Shown here one piece after another: positions 7,952 to 18,700 of a stretch of 64,000 nt of DNA. The first letter of the stretch is position 1, and each line of letters starts with the position of its first letter. Source of the DNA: Cellvibrio sp. PSBB006 (lineage in GTDB: Bacteria > Pseudomonadota > Gammaproteobacteria > Pseudomonadales > Cellvibrionaceae); NCBI RefSeq assembly GCF_002162135.1, contig NZ_CP021382.1, positions 124,001-188,000 of the forward strand. The letters are read 5' to 3'. A program made the translations under genes and the position numbers. The notes below the pieces were generated by a model. The model was not told the origin of the DNA. It saw only the letters and a list, made by a program, of their open reading frames with translations, and ran no database searches.

Positions 7952-9790
7952 ATGATCGCAAGGAACGCTTTTGAGTATGCCGTTGATAGGATTTTGAAAA
8001 GTCGATGTGTGCCTGTGGTTGGTGCTGGGATATCTACGCTTAGCAAGCATGAACTTGGTTGGGATGTGCACAATGTAAAATGGATGGTTGATAGGCTTGA
8101 AAATGAAATTTTTCGATTGCGTTTTAACAGATATGAAAAAGTAAAGCATGGTCCAGTTTGTAAGTGGGGTTGCGATGTCACGCTGGAAAGACTTGGATAT
8201 AGTTTTGATGATTGGGTTCTGAATAAAACATCCTGTTTTTTCTGTGATGTAAGGCATGCAGCTAAATACTTAAAGTTGGGCAACCTTTCTGAGCTTTATT
8301 TGTGGGAGTTTTCTGAGCCGGGCAATGGTTATGTTGAGTTAATACGGTTGCTTAAAATTGAACTGTATCCCGAACTTCTACCGACGCCTGCCCACAAATT
8401 CATCGCTAAATTGTCACGTGAGGGTCTGATTAACGAAGTAATAACAACCAATTACGATTGTAACTTTGAAAAGTCGTACGTTGATCTGAGTGGTGGCAGT
8501 AACTCCGACGTTATATCCTCTCTCGACGACTACCGTAAGAAAGGTGCGGAGATTGGGGCGATAAAACGATTAAAAGTATTCAAAGTTAATGGATGCGCTG
8601 AGCGGCTTAATGATGTGGATTTCGGAAAAAGGTACGAGTCTATACTTCTAACGGAGCGCCAGCTGCAAAAATGGCGGAACAGACAATGGGCCGCTGATGT
8701 ATTTAGGGATCGGCTGAGAAGTAAGTCCTTGTTGTTTATAGGCTTCGGAAGTGATGAGCCCCAAGTGCATCATACCCTTCAGACGGTTTTGGATGAGTAC
8801 ACTGATGAGCTTGAGGTTAATGATCAAGACGTATTGGCAACTCATTCCGCACCAGTGGTGGCAGTCTTTGACGCATATCCCACTTTTCACCAGCAGCAAA
8901 TCGTTAATACCTATGCGCTGCACCACAAAAGGAGCCCACAGGAAGGCGATAAACTTATAATTAGAAGCCCTGATAGAGAAAAGAGCCTGTCCGCAGATGA
9001 GTTGTGGGAAAAGATTTATGAGCGAGTGGCAAGGGAACTAATTGTAGATGCCTTGAAAACCAGTATTCAGTCAATGAATGCAAGTTTTACTGCAGTATTG
9101 CCATTTTCGGAGGTGATTCTTCATCAGCTTATATCAACAATTGAAGGCTCTGCTGAAAATGATTTAGATCACCACACAGCGAATCCCTCTTGGTTACATT
9201 CTATAGATGATTTTATTGATGTCGGTAAAGGAGAGGGCAATCCATACTCGATTTTGGCGGCTGGCTTATCCAGGCTAAATGGTAGTCCATCGGGTAAGTA
9301 TGATCCGATTAATGAAAACAAGGCGCTTATTTCTGAGCTTTCAACCTTGCTTTATTTGTTTGAGGATCGTCTATCTCCCTGTTCGGAAGAGGAACGTGAA
9401 GGTGGTTTGGCTCTCTCATTCAAATCATCAGTTAATGGCGAGCCTAGTACTAAACTTCTTTATCTCAATGCAGATCCTTCCTTTGTATCATCCTGTGATG
9501 AAGTGAGTGTTCCGCGTGGAAATAACCATTTAGCTCTTGCCCTGGGTCAGTCTGGTTCGCATATTAGGCCAAGTCTGCGAAGGGTTATTAATAAGAATTC
9601 TGCAACGGCCTCTATTGCCCCTAAAACAATAGTGACCTTGGGGTGGCAGCACATTTTTTATCAAAAGCCATACGACGGAAACAAAGATACAGTTGTTAAT
9701 ATGATTCTTGATGCTGTTGATTCGCCTACAAATTATTTCTATGCAAATCAGCCGAGCATCAAGCGGCGCACTTACTTACGGGAAGAATAA
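7952..9790 (+). CDS. SIR2-domain protein, putative Lamassu-Sir2 effector (LmuA-like)
   Basis: A 612-residue protein whose first 290 residues form a SIR2/Rossmann domain. The NAD-binding GAGIS is at residues 24-28, TTNYD near 165-169 and LLFIGFGSDEP near 262. In phage-defence systems such domains deplete NAD to stop infected cells. The usual catalytic His of the HG motif appears as Asn here (FKVNGCAE, about residue 213), so activity needs testing. Residues 300-612 match no fold I know. It is the first gene of a tight operon: two bases separate it from the next gene, and an SMC-like ATPase follows. This order matches DdmA/LmuA-type operons. The start is ATG 7952. Confidence 0.85.
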   Translation: MIARNAFEYAVDRILKSRCVPVVGAGISTLSKHELGWDVHNVKWMVDRLENEIFRLRFNRYEKVKHGPVCKWGCDVTLERLGYSFDDWVLNKTSCFFCDVRHAAKYLKLGNLSELYLWEFSEPGNGYVELIRLLKIELYPELLPTPAHKFIAKLSREGLINEVITTNYDCNFEKSYVDLSGGSNSDVISSLDDYRKKGAEIGAIKRLKVFKVNGCAERLNDVDFGKRYESILLTERQLQKWRNRQWAADVFRDRLRSKSLLFIGFGSDEPQVHHTLQTVLDEYTDELEVNDQDVLATHSAPVVAVFDAYPTFHQQQIVNTYALHHKRSPQEGDKLIIRSPDREKSLSADELWEKIYERVARELIVDALKTSIQSMNASFTAVLPFSEVILHQLISTIEGSAENDLDHHTANPSWLHSIDDFIDVGKGEGNPYSILAAGLSRLNGSPSGKYDPINENKALISELSTLLYLFEDRLSPCSEEEREGGLALSFKSSVNGEPSTKLLYLNADPSFVSSCDEVSVPRGNNHLALALGQSGSHIRPSLRRVINKNSATASIAPKTIVTLGWQHIFYQKPYDGNKDTVVNMILDAVDSPTNYFYANQPSIKRRTYLREE

Positions 9791-9792
9791 GA

Positions 9793-10413
9793 ATGGATGC
9801 GTTATTGAATATAGAATTTGGAGAACGTGAGCAAGCAAGGAAAGATATTTACCCTGTGTCTGTTCATTGTCATTCCTCCTGCAATCTGGTTGTTTGGAGG
9901 GCGGAGTCCGATCCAAAGAAAGAACGGGGAGAAATAAGAAAATACGTTGCTCGCCTGATGGATCGCTTGGCTGATCTGATGCATGACTATCAGAAATTTT
10001 CCCCCCTTGTCGCATTGATTGACTTGCAAGTGAAATCCGACTATTGGTTGCAGCTTATGGGTGATCAGGATTGGCACCGTGGCCGATTCGTTCTCCAGGC
10101 TGTAAGGACTTTTGAGGGAAAATGTGTTGAGCAAGCAAAGAGCCGTTGGTTGGGGGCGCCCTCAATAAGTGAATACAAACCGAGAAGGATAACAACCGCT
10201 GATTTTTCTACTGCCCTGACTAATGCTGTTGAAATGGCTAAGCCACCTAGAGGGATTGAACCGCAGCTATTTACTCGGTACGCAGATCTTTTGAAAGATT
10301 CTGTTGCGGGCGGAACGAGTTATGGCGTTGCAGAGAATTGGCAGGAGGAATTGGTTAAAGACATAAATAACCTAATAGGAAAGCCGGTATTGGAGGTGTC
10401 ATCACTTGGCTAA
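9793..10413 (+). CDS. Middle protein of SIR2-SMC operon, putative LmuC-like
   Basis: A 206-residue protein with no motif I recognise. It is mostly helical, with an Arg/Lys-rich stretch near residues 40-60 and a conserved-looking WQEELVKDINNLIG end. Lamassu systems contain a small middle subunit (LmuC, DdmB in Vibrio) encoded between effector and SMC-like ATPase, and its size and place here fit. It starts two bases after the SIR2 stop and overlaps the ATPase gene by 8 bp, so the three are surely co-transcribed and translationally coupled. The LmuC assignment rests on context, not on sequence similarity I can see. Confidence 0.7.
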   Translation: MDALLNIEFGEREQARKDIYPVSVHCHSSCNLVVWRAESDPKKERGEIRKYVARLMDRLADLMHDYQKFSPLVALIDLQVKSDYWLQLMGDQDWHRGRFVLQAVRTFEGKCVEQAKSRWLGAPSISEYKPRRITTADFSTALTNAVEMAKPPRGIEPQLFTRYADLLKDSVAGGTSYGVAENWQEELVKDINNLIGKPVLEVSSLG

Positions 10414-12577
10414 TAGCATCAATACCATCCAGTCAATTGAACTGGAAAATTTCAAAGGTTACCGAAGGTCTGGAGATGGTGTCACTAAGACTATAGATAT
10501 GACGGTCGATGGACAGCCGGCCGACCTTATCTTGGTAACGGGTAAAAATGGTGTCGGCAAAACGTCTTTGTTAGAAGCAATGGACTGGGTGCTCAATCAG
10601 GCTGATGTCGGTGCTGGTGGCTTTTTGACTACTGACAAGAGCCAAGGGGCTGTTTCAGTAAATGGCCGGAGGCTAGAGCTTCAGGGTAAGACTAAAACCG
10701 ATCATAGAAAGCTTACTACGGTTGCCTCATTTTTCTACCAGGAAAACATAGCTGAGCTAGCTTGCAATGAAATAATTCAATTATTAGAGCCTGAAAACAA
10801 ACCGGGAGAGGAAATAAAACGTGGCTTGAAGTCGTTACAAATGCGCTTGGAAAGCTGGCAGCGTCAACTCAATAGTCTTAAATATAGAAAAAATTATGAG
10901 GAGGAAAGAAAGTTACTTGCGGGAAGAGTTAATGAGCTGGTCGCTAGAATTCCGCAAGAGTTTCCCCTGAGGAAGGAATTAGTCGACAGCACGTTAACTT
11001 TAAAGAACGGAAACTTGCAGAATCAATGGGAATCGCAAATACGAAATCTTTCAAATTCCATCGGGGGGATTTCCAATCTGTCCGAACCAGTCGGCTCGCA
11101 CCTGCCGGACCAGCTAAGCCATATAGGGCATAGTTTATTAGAGTATAGAGGGAAGCCGGTTGATACTTCGGAGAAAGGAAGTGACTCGCCAGCTTTTACA
11201 AATGCCTTCTTGTCTACAGTTCAATCATTGCCTGCCGACCTCCCGATAAAGAGATGGTCTACAGGTACAGCGTTTGTTCCTTCTGGCCTAGAAAATACAC
11301 TATTTGTTGGTTTTGATGGTGATATTTATATAGAGGCAGTTGACGAGCTGGAGAAAAAGCGTTCTGAACTAGCCTCAGATTACCATAGACTCGCTAATCT
11401 ACAAGGGCAATTGAAGGGTGATGGGCGATCACTTTTAGGCTGGGTTAACGATTTTAGTGAGAATGTTAATAACTGGCTGAGAGTTTGGGATGCTCATCCT
11501 GACAGTAAACGCGTTTCGGAGTTGAAGCAAAGGTTGCAGGATCAGTTAGAGGGATTGTCAGATTTGGCAAATGTGCGCTACGCAGAAATCAACGGTCAGA
11601 TAGAGAACGTCACTAGGGAAGGACAGGCCGTTACGGATAAACTGAACCAGATGAGGCGGTTTCAAGGTGTTGCTAAAGATATTAATGCTCATTCAAAAAA
11701 ACTTTCACATCTTATAGATAGACCTGCTTTTACCGTCGAAGGGCTGACTGACTATGTTAGTGACTATCTAGAAAAGCTAAAGACTCCCGAAACAACAGGG
11801 TTTTCTGCCAGTAATGGAGAGGCAGTAATTCAAGAGCTTGGCAAGGTTTTTTCTGATTGGTCTGCATTAGAGATTCAGAAAGTAGAAGATGATGCCAATT
11901 CAACAGACTTGGTTAGTTTAGAGCAAGCAGAGAAAATGATCTCAGACGCACTGGCGATATGTAAACAGGAGTCAAGCGCAAGAAGCCAGTTACTGTCAGT
12001 TGTCGGAGTAATACCACAGGTTGAGCTTGAGCAGCTATTAAGCAATATGAATTTGCTTCTAGCAAGCTTCCATTTTCCTGAAGATTTTCTACCCATAGTG
12101 CTTGAAAATAATGGCACTGAAAAATCCCCGAAATGGTCGTTTGCGACTAAGTTAGGAGTGAAGTTCGATGACTTGTCGACGGGTCAAAAATCACAGCTAG
12201 CTATTTGTTGGACGATCAACCTTAACTTGGCCATGACTAAACAGCTGGGGCATCAAGTTATTGGATTTGATGACTTCACTACATCCCTTGATATGAACCA
12301 ACTGATTCCCGCCGCTGTACTGCTCCGCAAACTCGCGTATGCCGATGCTAATGATGGTTGGAAGCGGCAGGTTTTTGTTACCAGTCATCACGAAGACCTA
12401 ACAAACAGGCTTCTTGATTTTCTGCTCCCGCCGCAAGGAAAGTCGATGAAGGTAATTCAGTTTGAAGATTGGAGCCCAGAGTCTGGTCCACAAGTGAAGT
12501 GCTATAAGGTAGATATGGGAGAGGTTACATCCAGTGGTCTGGAAGAGGCAATAAAGCGCGTGGTAACTAGTTGTTAG
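10406..12577 (+). CDS. SMC/RecF-like ABC ATPase, putative Lamassu LmuB
   Basis: A 723-residue DNA-repair-type ATPase. Walker A GKNGVGKTS lies at residues 46-54, the ABC signature LSTGQKSQ near 590, Walker B VIGFDDF near 620 and the H-loop TSHHED near 659. Between the nucleotide-binding halves are charged helical segments (about 130-190 and 310-500) able to form a coiled-coil arm. LmuB subunits sense foreign DNA ends or structures and release the effector. The start is TTG 10406, with GGAGG nine bases upstream, overlapping the previous gene. The ABC signature excludes a HerA-type ATPase, so this is not a SIR2-HerA pair. Confidence 0.87.
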   Translation: MANSINTIQSIELENFKGYRRSGDGVTKTIDMTVDGQPADLILVTGKNGVGKTSLLEAMDWVLNQADVGAGGFLTTDKSQGAVSVNGRRLELQGKTKTDHRKLTTVASFFYQENIAELACNEIIQLLEPENKPGEEIKRGLKSLQMRLESWQRQLNSLKYRKNYEEERKLLAGRVNELVARIPQEFPLRKELVDSTLTLKNGNLQNQWESQIRNLSNSIGGISNLSEPVGSHLPDQLSHIGHSLLEYRGKPVDTSEKGSDSPAFTNAFLSTVQSLPADLPIKRWSTGTAFVPSGLENTLFVGFDGDIYIEAVDELEKKRSELASDYHRLANLQGQLKGDGRSLLGWVNDFSENVNNWLRVWDAHPDSKRVSELKQRLQDQLEGLSDLANVRYAEINGQIENVTREGQAVTDKLNQMRRFQGVAKDINAHSKKLSHLIDRPAFTVEGLTDYVSDYLEKLKTPETTGFSASNGEAVIQELGKVFSDWSALEIQKVEDDANSTDLVSLEQAEKMISDALAICKQESSARSQLLSVVGVIPQVELEQLLSNMNLLLASFHFPEDFLPIVLENNGTEKSPKWSFATKLGVKFDDLSTGQKSQLAICWTINLNLAMTKQLGHQVIGFDDFTTSLDMNQLIPAAVLLRKLAYADANDGWKRQVFVTSHHEDLTNRLLDFLLPPQGKSMKVIQFEDWSPESGPQVKCYKVDMGEVTSSGLEEAIKRVVTSC

Positions 12578-12711
12578 CTTGCGCCATGGCTTCATTTTTT
12601 ATTTTTAGTCGATGAATAAGAAGACGGGGTCAAGTCTTGCCTTTTGCCTAATGTCCGTTTATGGCAGAGGACTGTATCTGATTTGAAGACCGGATTATAG
12701 GAGATTTATTA
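12578..12711. other. Spacer between defence loci with a GGGGTCAAGTCTTGCC motif
   Basis: The gap holds no gene. GACGGGGTCAAGTCTTGCC near 12624 resembles a short motif that often recurs next to IS200/REP-associated transposases in gammaproteobacteria. Only this copy was seen. A ribosome site (GGAG) just before 12712 belongs to the following TTG-started gene. Confidence 0.3.
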
Positions 12712-15700
12712 TTGGTTATTACTCCATTAGAGTTAGACACTCAGGGTTTTCTAGGCGCTATTGCATCAAATGCTGGTGATGATTTCCACACTCTTTGGGC
12801 GGCCCGTGAGATTCTGCGGCTGCTTGATGCAAATGGCGATGTAACCGCGATCAAAGTTGAAGGTCTTCCACTAGATGAAATTCATGCTCATGTTGGTGAG
12901 CATGGCCAAGCAGTAGATATCCACTTGGCCCGCAACACTAAGAACGGGGCAACCAACACCTATCTCCAACTCAAATACTCAGCATCAACTCCAAAAGAAG
13001 GATGGAGCTGGTCACGATTGCTCACTCGCAGAGCGAAAACCAAGCCCTTAAGTAGTGTTCTAGGGAAGCTCGCAGGATTGATGAAGGCTGTTGGATTTAA
13101 AGGTGATTTTGCCATCGTTACTAATCAACCCTTGTCCACCACAGTGGCTGACGATGTCGCGCGGCTGATTAGTAATGGCAGTAAACCTATCCCTGAAGAT
13201 GCAGAATTATTTAATACCCTAACCAAGGCACTCAGGCTCACTCCCAAACAGCTAATAACTTTCCTGAAGACGTGGGATACAACGGGCTTTTCTTCAGTTT
13301 CAAGGCTGATTTTAGAAAGTGAAGTTATTCAACGCCTTGCCGGTATGTCCGACGCTGACGCTCGCGATGATGCCAATCTTTTGCAACGGAAGGTATCCAC
13401 TTTGATGCTTCCTGAGAACAGGAACCATCCGGCGATAACGCGAGAAACTCTGTTAATTTGGCTGGGCGTTGGCAGCACAAATATCTTATTTCCAGCCCCA
13501 CCCCATATCAAGCCAGCACAGCCATATTTGCGTCGAACGTTAATTGATCGCCTCAGTGAGAAACTCAACTCTTTTCAATCAAAACCTTTGCGTATACATG
13601 CAGGTGGTGGGTGCGGAAAAACAAGCCTGATTTCCGATCTGACCTCCGTTCTACCTTCAGGCTCTGAATTATTCATTTACGATTGTTATGGTGGAGGTTT
13701 GTTTTTAGCCTCTGATCAAAAACGTCACCTATCTGAGCAAGCATTTACGCAACTTGGTAACGAATTCGCGGTTCGCCTCAAAACTCCTTTTGTAATACGG
13801 CGACAGGGTAGTATTGATATTTTCGAAGCATTTCGAAACCGCGTTTTGATCGCTGCCGATCTCGTGAAATTTCGTAACCCAGATGCAAAGTTGGTGTTGT
13901 GCTTTGATGCTGTTGATAATGCAAAAACTGGCGCTCGACATTGGCAAGAGCATTGTTTCCTTGATGTTTTGACCCAGGCATCAAGCTGGCCGACCAATGT
14001 TCGTATCGTGGTCAGTTGTCGGACTTCACGACGAGAAGAAGTAGGAGAAAAGAATCTATATGATGACTTTGAGATTCCGAGTTTCGATGTCGATGAGGTT
14101 CGCAAGCTTGTAGCCCTATGGCACCCAGAATGGAATCCCGAATTAGCAGCGACATTTGAAAATTTAACATGGGGCAATCCTCGACGTATTGTATACGCGA
14201 TTGAGGGCCTGCCAAATGATGGCGCTGCGCGTGCGATTGAGCGTCTGATTCCGAGAGCTGAGGGTATAAATCCATTATTTGAACAGCGCGTCGCCGAAGC
14301 CGGTAAGCATTTGGGTTCCACCGAGAAGGTCTGGCAGGTTCTCGATGCATTGTCTCGCCTACCTCGTCCTGTTCCCGCGCAAACGCTCGCAACGCTAACA
14401 AGCCTGGCTCCGGCGGATATTCATGATATAGCTGCGGATGTAGGCGGCATTATTGAACGAGAGGAGGGATGGTCCTTTCATGATGAGGACTTTGAGGCTT
14501 TTGTAATTGAGCGCCCCGACAATAATGGAAATATCGTTCTTGATCGCGGTGCTGATTTGCTCTTGGAAATCCGCCGTAGTGATAGGTACGCCGCCACAAA
14601 TGTTGCCGAAGTACTAGTAGCCTCCAATCGCCTTAATGAACTTTATGATTTGGTTACCAAAGAGGAAAAACCATCTGAAGTCCTAACTTCGCTTGAGGCT
14701 CAGTTTGTCTGGTCCCGAAATCTTGCTCTTGCGATTCGTTGTTGCCGAACGGCCTCGGATATAACAAATGCTTGTAGTTTACTTATCACTTCGGCCGATG
14801 CAATTAGACGGGCCAAGCTCCTAGAGGATTTGATTGTCAAAAATTTAGATTTGTCAGTGCAATTTGCGGCAGATGAAGCAAATAGGCTCGTAATGGTAGG
14901 ACAGGATCATAAAGCCAAGCGCCCGAGCTTAAGAATTGAGCTTGCCTCTCAAGCAGCACAGAATCTCCCCGAGACCGCAAAAATGCACCTTCAATGGTGG
15001 CATGGTTATCTTGACGACTTGCGGCATAACCAGAGTCGCAACGACTTCAAAGTGTCAGCAACCGATATCGCATCCGAATATGCCACTTATACGACATTGT
15101 TTGGTGAGAAGGCAGCTCTCCATCATCTTTTCGCTTGGCGACCAAAACCCGCTCTACTTTCCGTATTTAGCATACTTGCAGCGCAAGCTGCAGGACGCAA
15201 TATCCAAACATTGCTCAATGTGATCGATTCCCGAAAGTGGTCACCCTTTGCGCTCGCACCATTTATGGCCGCAGCTCTGTTGGCTGGTGCAAAAATGAGT
15301 GACCCTGTGATGGTTAATGCGTTATCGCGTTTAGCAAAAGCAACTAGAGCCAGGTGGAACAAACCTATTGAAATGGGCATTTCGAATTCGACGATTCTGG
15401 ATTGGCATGAAGCTGTACTTCTGATTTGTGAGCGCTCCGTTATTTATGATGAGTTCAAGCCCCTCATTTCAAATATTCTTGAGCGCGCATTTCCAAAACC
15501 TGAGTTCATTGAAGCGCATCATCTTTATCGGCTACGCTCGGCTGGTGCGAGACAAGCGCGAGCCTACGCACTACGCGAACTAATATCTGGGATAGTTATT
15601 CCTGTAGAAAAATGGTTGCCGCCAAAGCGCGAAGAACCGCGCAACGAAGAGCGCTTGGCACGACGACAGGAGAAATCTACAGAGGCTCGTTGGAATGAAT

Positions 15701-18700
15701 CGCTCGCGGATGCAATAAACGCATTTTCGCGGTTCGTTGAGGCTGGCCGGGTTAACTTAGCTGCTGTTACGAACAAATCAGTTGTGTCATGGCCAAAGCT
15801 TGCCAACGTGCTGGATATATCCAGAAGCTTTAATCGGTCAGTTGAGAGGGACTCTGACCAAGCGTTTTTTCTCATACGGCAACATCTTGTGCATGTAGGC
15901 ATTGATGGGGGAGATGTGACAACATTGATACCCTTAATGCGTAAAGTATTACAAAACTGGCGGGCAGATGACACTAAAACTGCTCATCATCTGGCAAGAA
16001 CACTGACATTGTTACCAAGTGCGCGCGATGCTGTATTAACACTTTTGACAGAGCTTGTAAGTAAAATCGAAAACGCTTCTCTCGCTGCCTCAGATCGTGT
16101 CGAATTGTTAACTGAGAATACCCGGATTGCACTACCACTTGATCCTGCTCTCGCAGAATGGTTTTTCAATAAGGCAGTCGAGGCAACTGGGTCTGTTGAC
16201 TACGAAGCAAGGAATGCACTTGCAGCTGCAGGGGCTATCGCAAGAACTGGCCTCACAGGTAGCCATGCTGAACGAACCGTGTACGCCGCTCGGCTCGGGG
16301 ATGCCGCCGGCGCAGTTGTAGAATCGCTTGGTCTCGCAGGTGACTTCGATTGGGGAGAGGTGGTTGGCTGGATTACTGCGGCAAGCCTTCCTATGGGTTT
16401 GGTTGCTGCTGCACGATGGCATGATCGTGGAATTGTCCCATTTGATTACAGCTTGCCAAATGTCACAGCGACCGACACAACAATGTCGCTCGCTCAGAGA
16501 GTAGCTCTCAGATTGTTAGCTTCTGATGGTTCTGTTGATGCGGCTGCAATAGTTGATGATAGAACGCTGCTTCCAAATTGGGTGGTCGAACCACTATTGA
16601 AAGCAAAGTTATGTGAAGGCGATATCGAAGCTTTTATTTCTGAATTTGATGTGCTGGAGAACAACTCTGCACATGATGCTAAACCTGCTATTGAAGCAGC
16701 CAGATTACATCGTGACACTTTCCAGCAATGGCTCGATGCTGTTGGGGCACAACAAGGATCTACTGACGTAACGCAAGACGCTCCTGATGAGAATCTGACC
16801 GCCACTCTTCGGACCTCAGATGAGATACGTTTGGCATTAGAAACAGGATCTGGAGAATACGGACCAAATGCTTATCAGTTTTGTCAGGTAGCAAAAAAAC
16901 TTGCAAGCATCTCGCTTAGAGTAGCCTTTCTCAATATCGCAGTTGAGCTTGACAAAAAGCGAGGGGAATTTGGTGAAGCTATGCTCGAAATCCTCAGTCA
17001 TTGGACGAGTTACCCTCCGGTAACCGAGTGGATGCGTACGCAATTTCCATTCTATATCGCTGGCTCGTTACCTCATTTATTTCGCTGGAATTACAGCGAG
17101 ACCGATACACTCGATGAAGTACTTAAGTTGACTGGTCTTAGCGCTGCTGAACAAGCAAATGTCCTTCTTTCTGGAATTGAGCAGCATAGGAGTCGAATCT
17201 CTGCGGATCTTCTCTACACCTTAACTGGCATGATTGCAGCGCGTACCCCGGATGAAGATCGCGCAGGATTATTCGATGCACTCTTACTAAGGGTTGAGAG
17301 CCGCACATCACACTCTCCACGTGTTCACCTCATCGGTATCACACCACCTCAAGATATCATCGATAGCGTTGCACGTTGTTTGTTTGGAGCAATGGGAGAT
17401 ATGGATCGCCGGGTGCGCTGGCGAGCAAGCCACTCCGCATTAATACTGATGCGAGGAAATGATCCTGCATGGGATAGGTTAGTAGCTTGTTTGGCTAAAA
17501 CTGAAGAGCCCGTATTTGCTGGCGCACCCTTTTATCACTATGCGGCTCGTGAGCAACTTTTGATTGTTTTACTACGCGCAGCCGCAGAAAGCGCACTAGA
17601 CGTTGCTCGCTATGCGCCTCTTGTTTTGGAAACGATTCGGACTGACTCTCACGTAATTATTAGGGAATTGGGACGTTCGGTGCTTATGGCACTTGAAGAG
17701 GCTAAAGTATGGCTCCCCTCTGAAGAAGACTACATTTTTGTGGAGCAACTTAATCGAAGTCAGCTAGATCCAATCGAGCCTGAAAATTCCAACTGGCTAA
17801 GCAAAAGGCAAGACAGGAGTGAACAACGTAAGTACCACTTCGACAGCACCGACGCTATACCTTACTGGTATTATCCTATTTCGCGATTGTTCGGAATGGG
17901 CATGGATGACTTTCTAGATCGACTTGAAACGTGGGTTCATGACAAATGGGGTTATGGCGAAACTGCGACTCATTGGGACCAAGAGCCACGTCTCGATCGC
18001 TTGAATGGTCAGCATGAGTACACGTCACGCCGACATGGTTCACTCTCAACTATCGAGAGACTGAGTCACTATGTGGAATGGCAAGCCATGATGTGCGCTG
18101 TGGGTGAATTGATTGCCGAAGTACCGCTGACAACTTCGGTCGACGAGGTCAACGCTGCGCTGGATGAATGGATAGATCGTAATTTACCAACTATATCGCC
18201 ACATTGGCTAAGCGATTTGCGGACAGCTCCTCCTCTCGAATCCCGCTTCTGGGGAATAGATCCAATAGATCTTTCTGAACAGTATGACAAAGTCGAAGAT
18301 AGGGAAGTGCAAACACTGGCATGGAGTAAAACGCTCGTGCCTGCCGATTTCGATTTAGAAATCAATGGGGTCAACGAATTAGTGGTGGCTGCAGATTTCG
18401 AAGTTCGGTGGAATCATGCCATCCACAGTGTTCAAGTTCATTCTGCTTTAGTCTCACCCTCAACTGCAAAAGCACTTGCTCAAGCGCTCGCCAATACCCG
18501 TGATCGCTGGGACTTTGCTTTACCGAATGGCTCGTACGGACACGATATTGACATCCCGGGATTTCAACTTGAACCATGGTTACATGAGATTGCGCGCGAA
18601 ACAAAAGCTGACGATTTTGATGTTCGTCGCGGCGCAGTTTTTGGAATACCGGTAAAACCTATCGAAGTTACAGAAAATGAGGAGCGCGTGTTTAATGTAA

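Noticed and set aside
7952..12577. SIR2-HerA or Thoeris system
   Set aside because: The ATPase has an ABC signature (LSTGQ) and SMC-type layout, not HerA motifs, and no TIR protein is present.
13725..14321. Long minus-strand open frames inside the giant STAND gene
   Set aside because: They lie antisense within a continuous 6.4-kb gene, have no ribosome site and no family likeness; they arise from the codon structure of the real gene.
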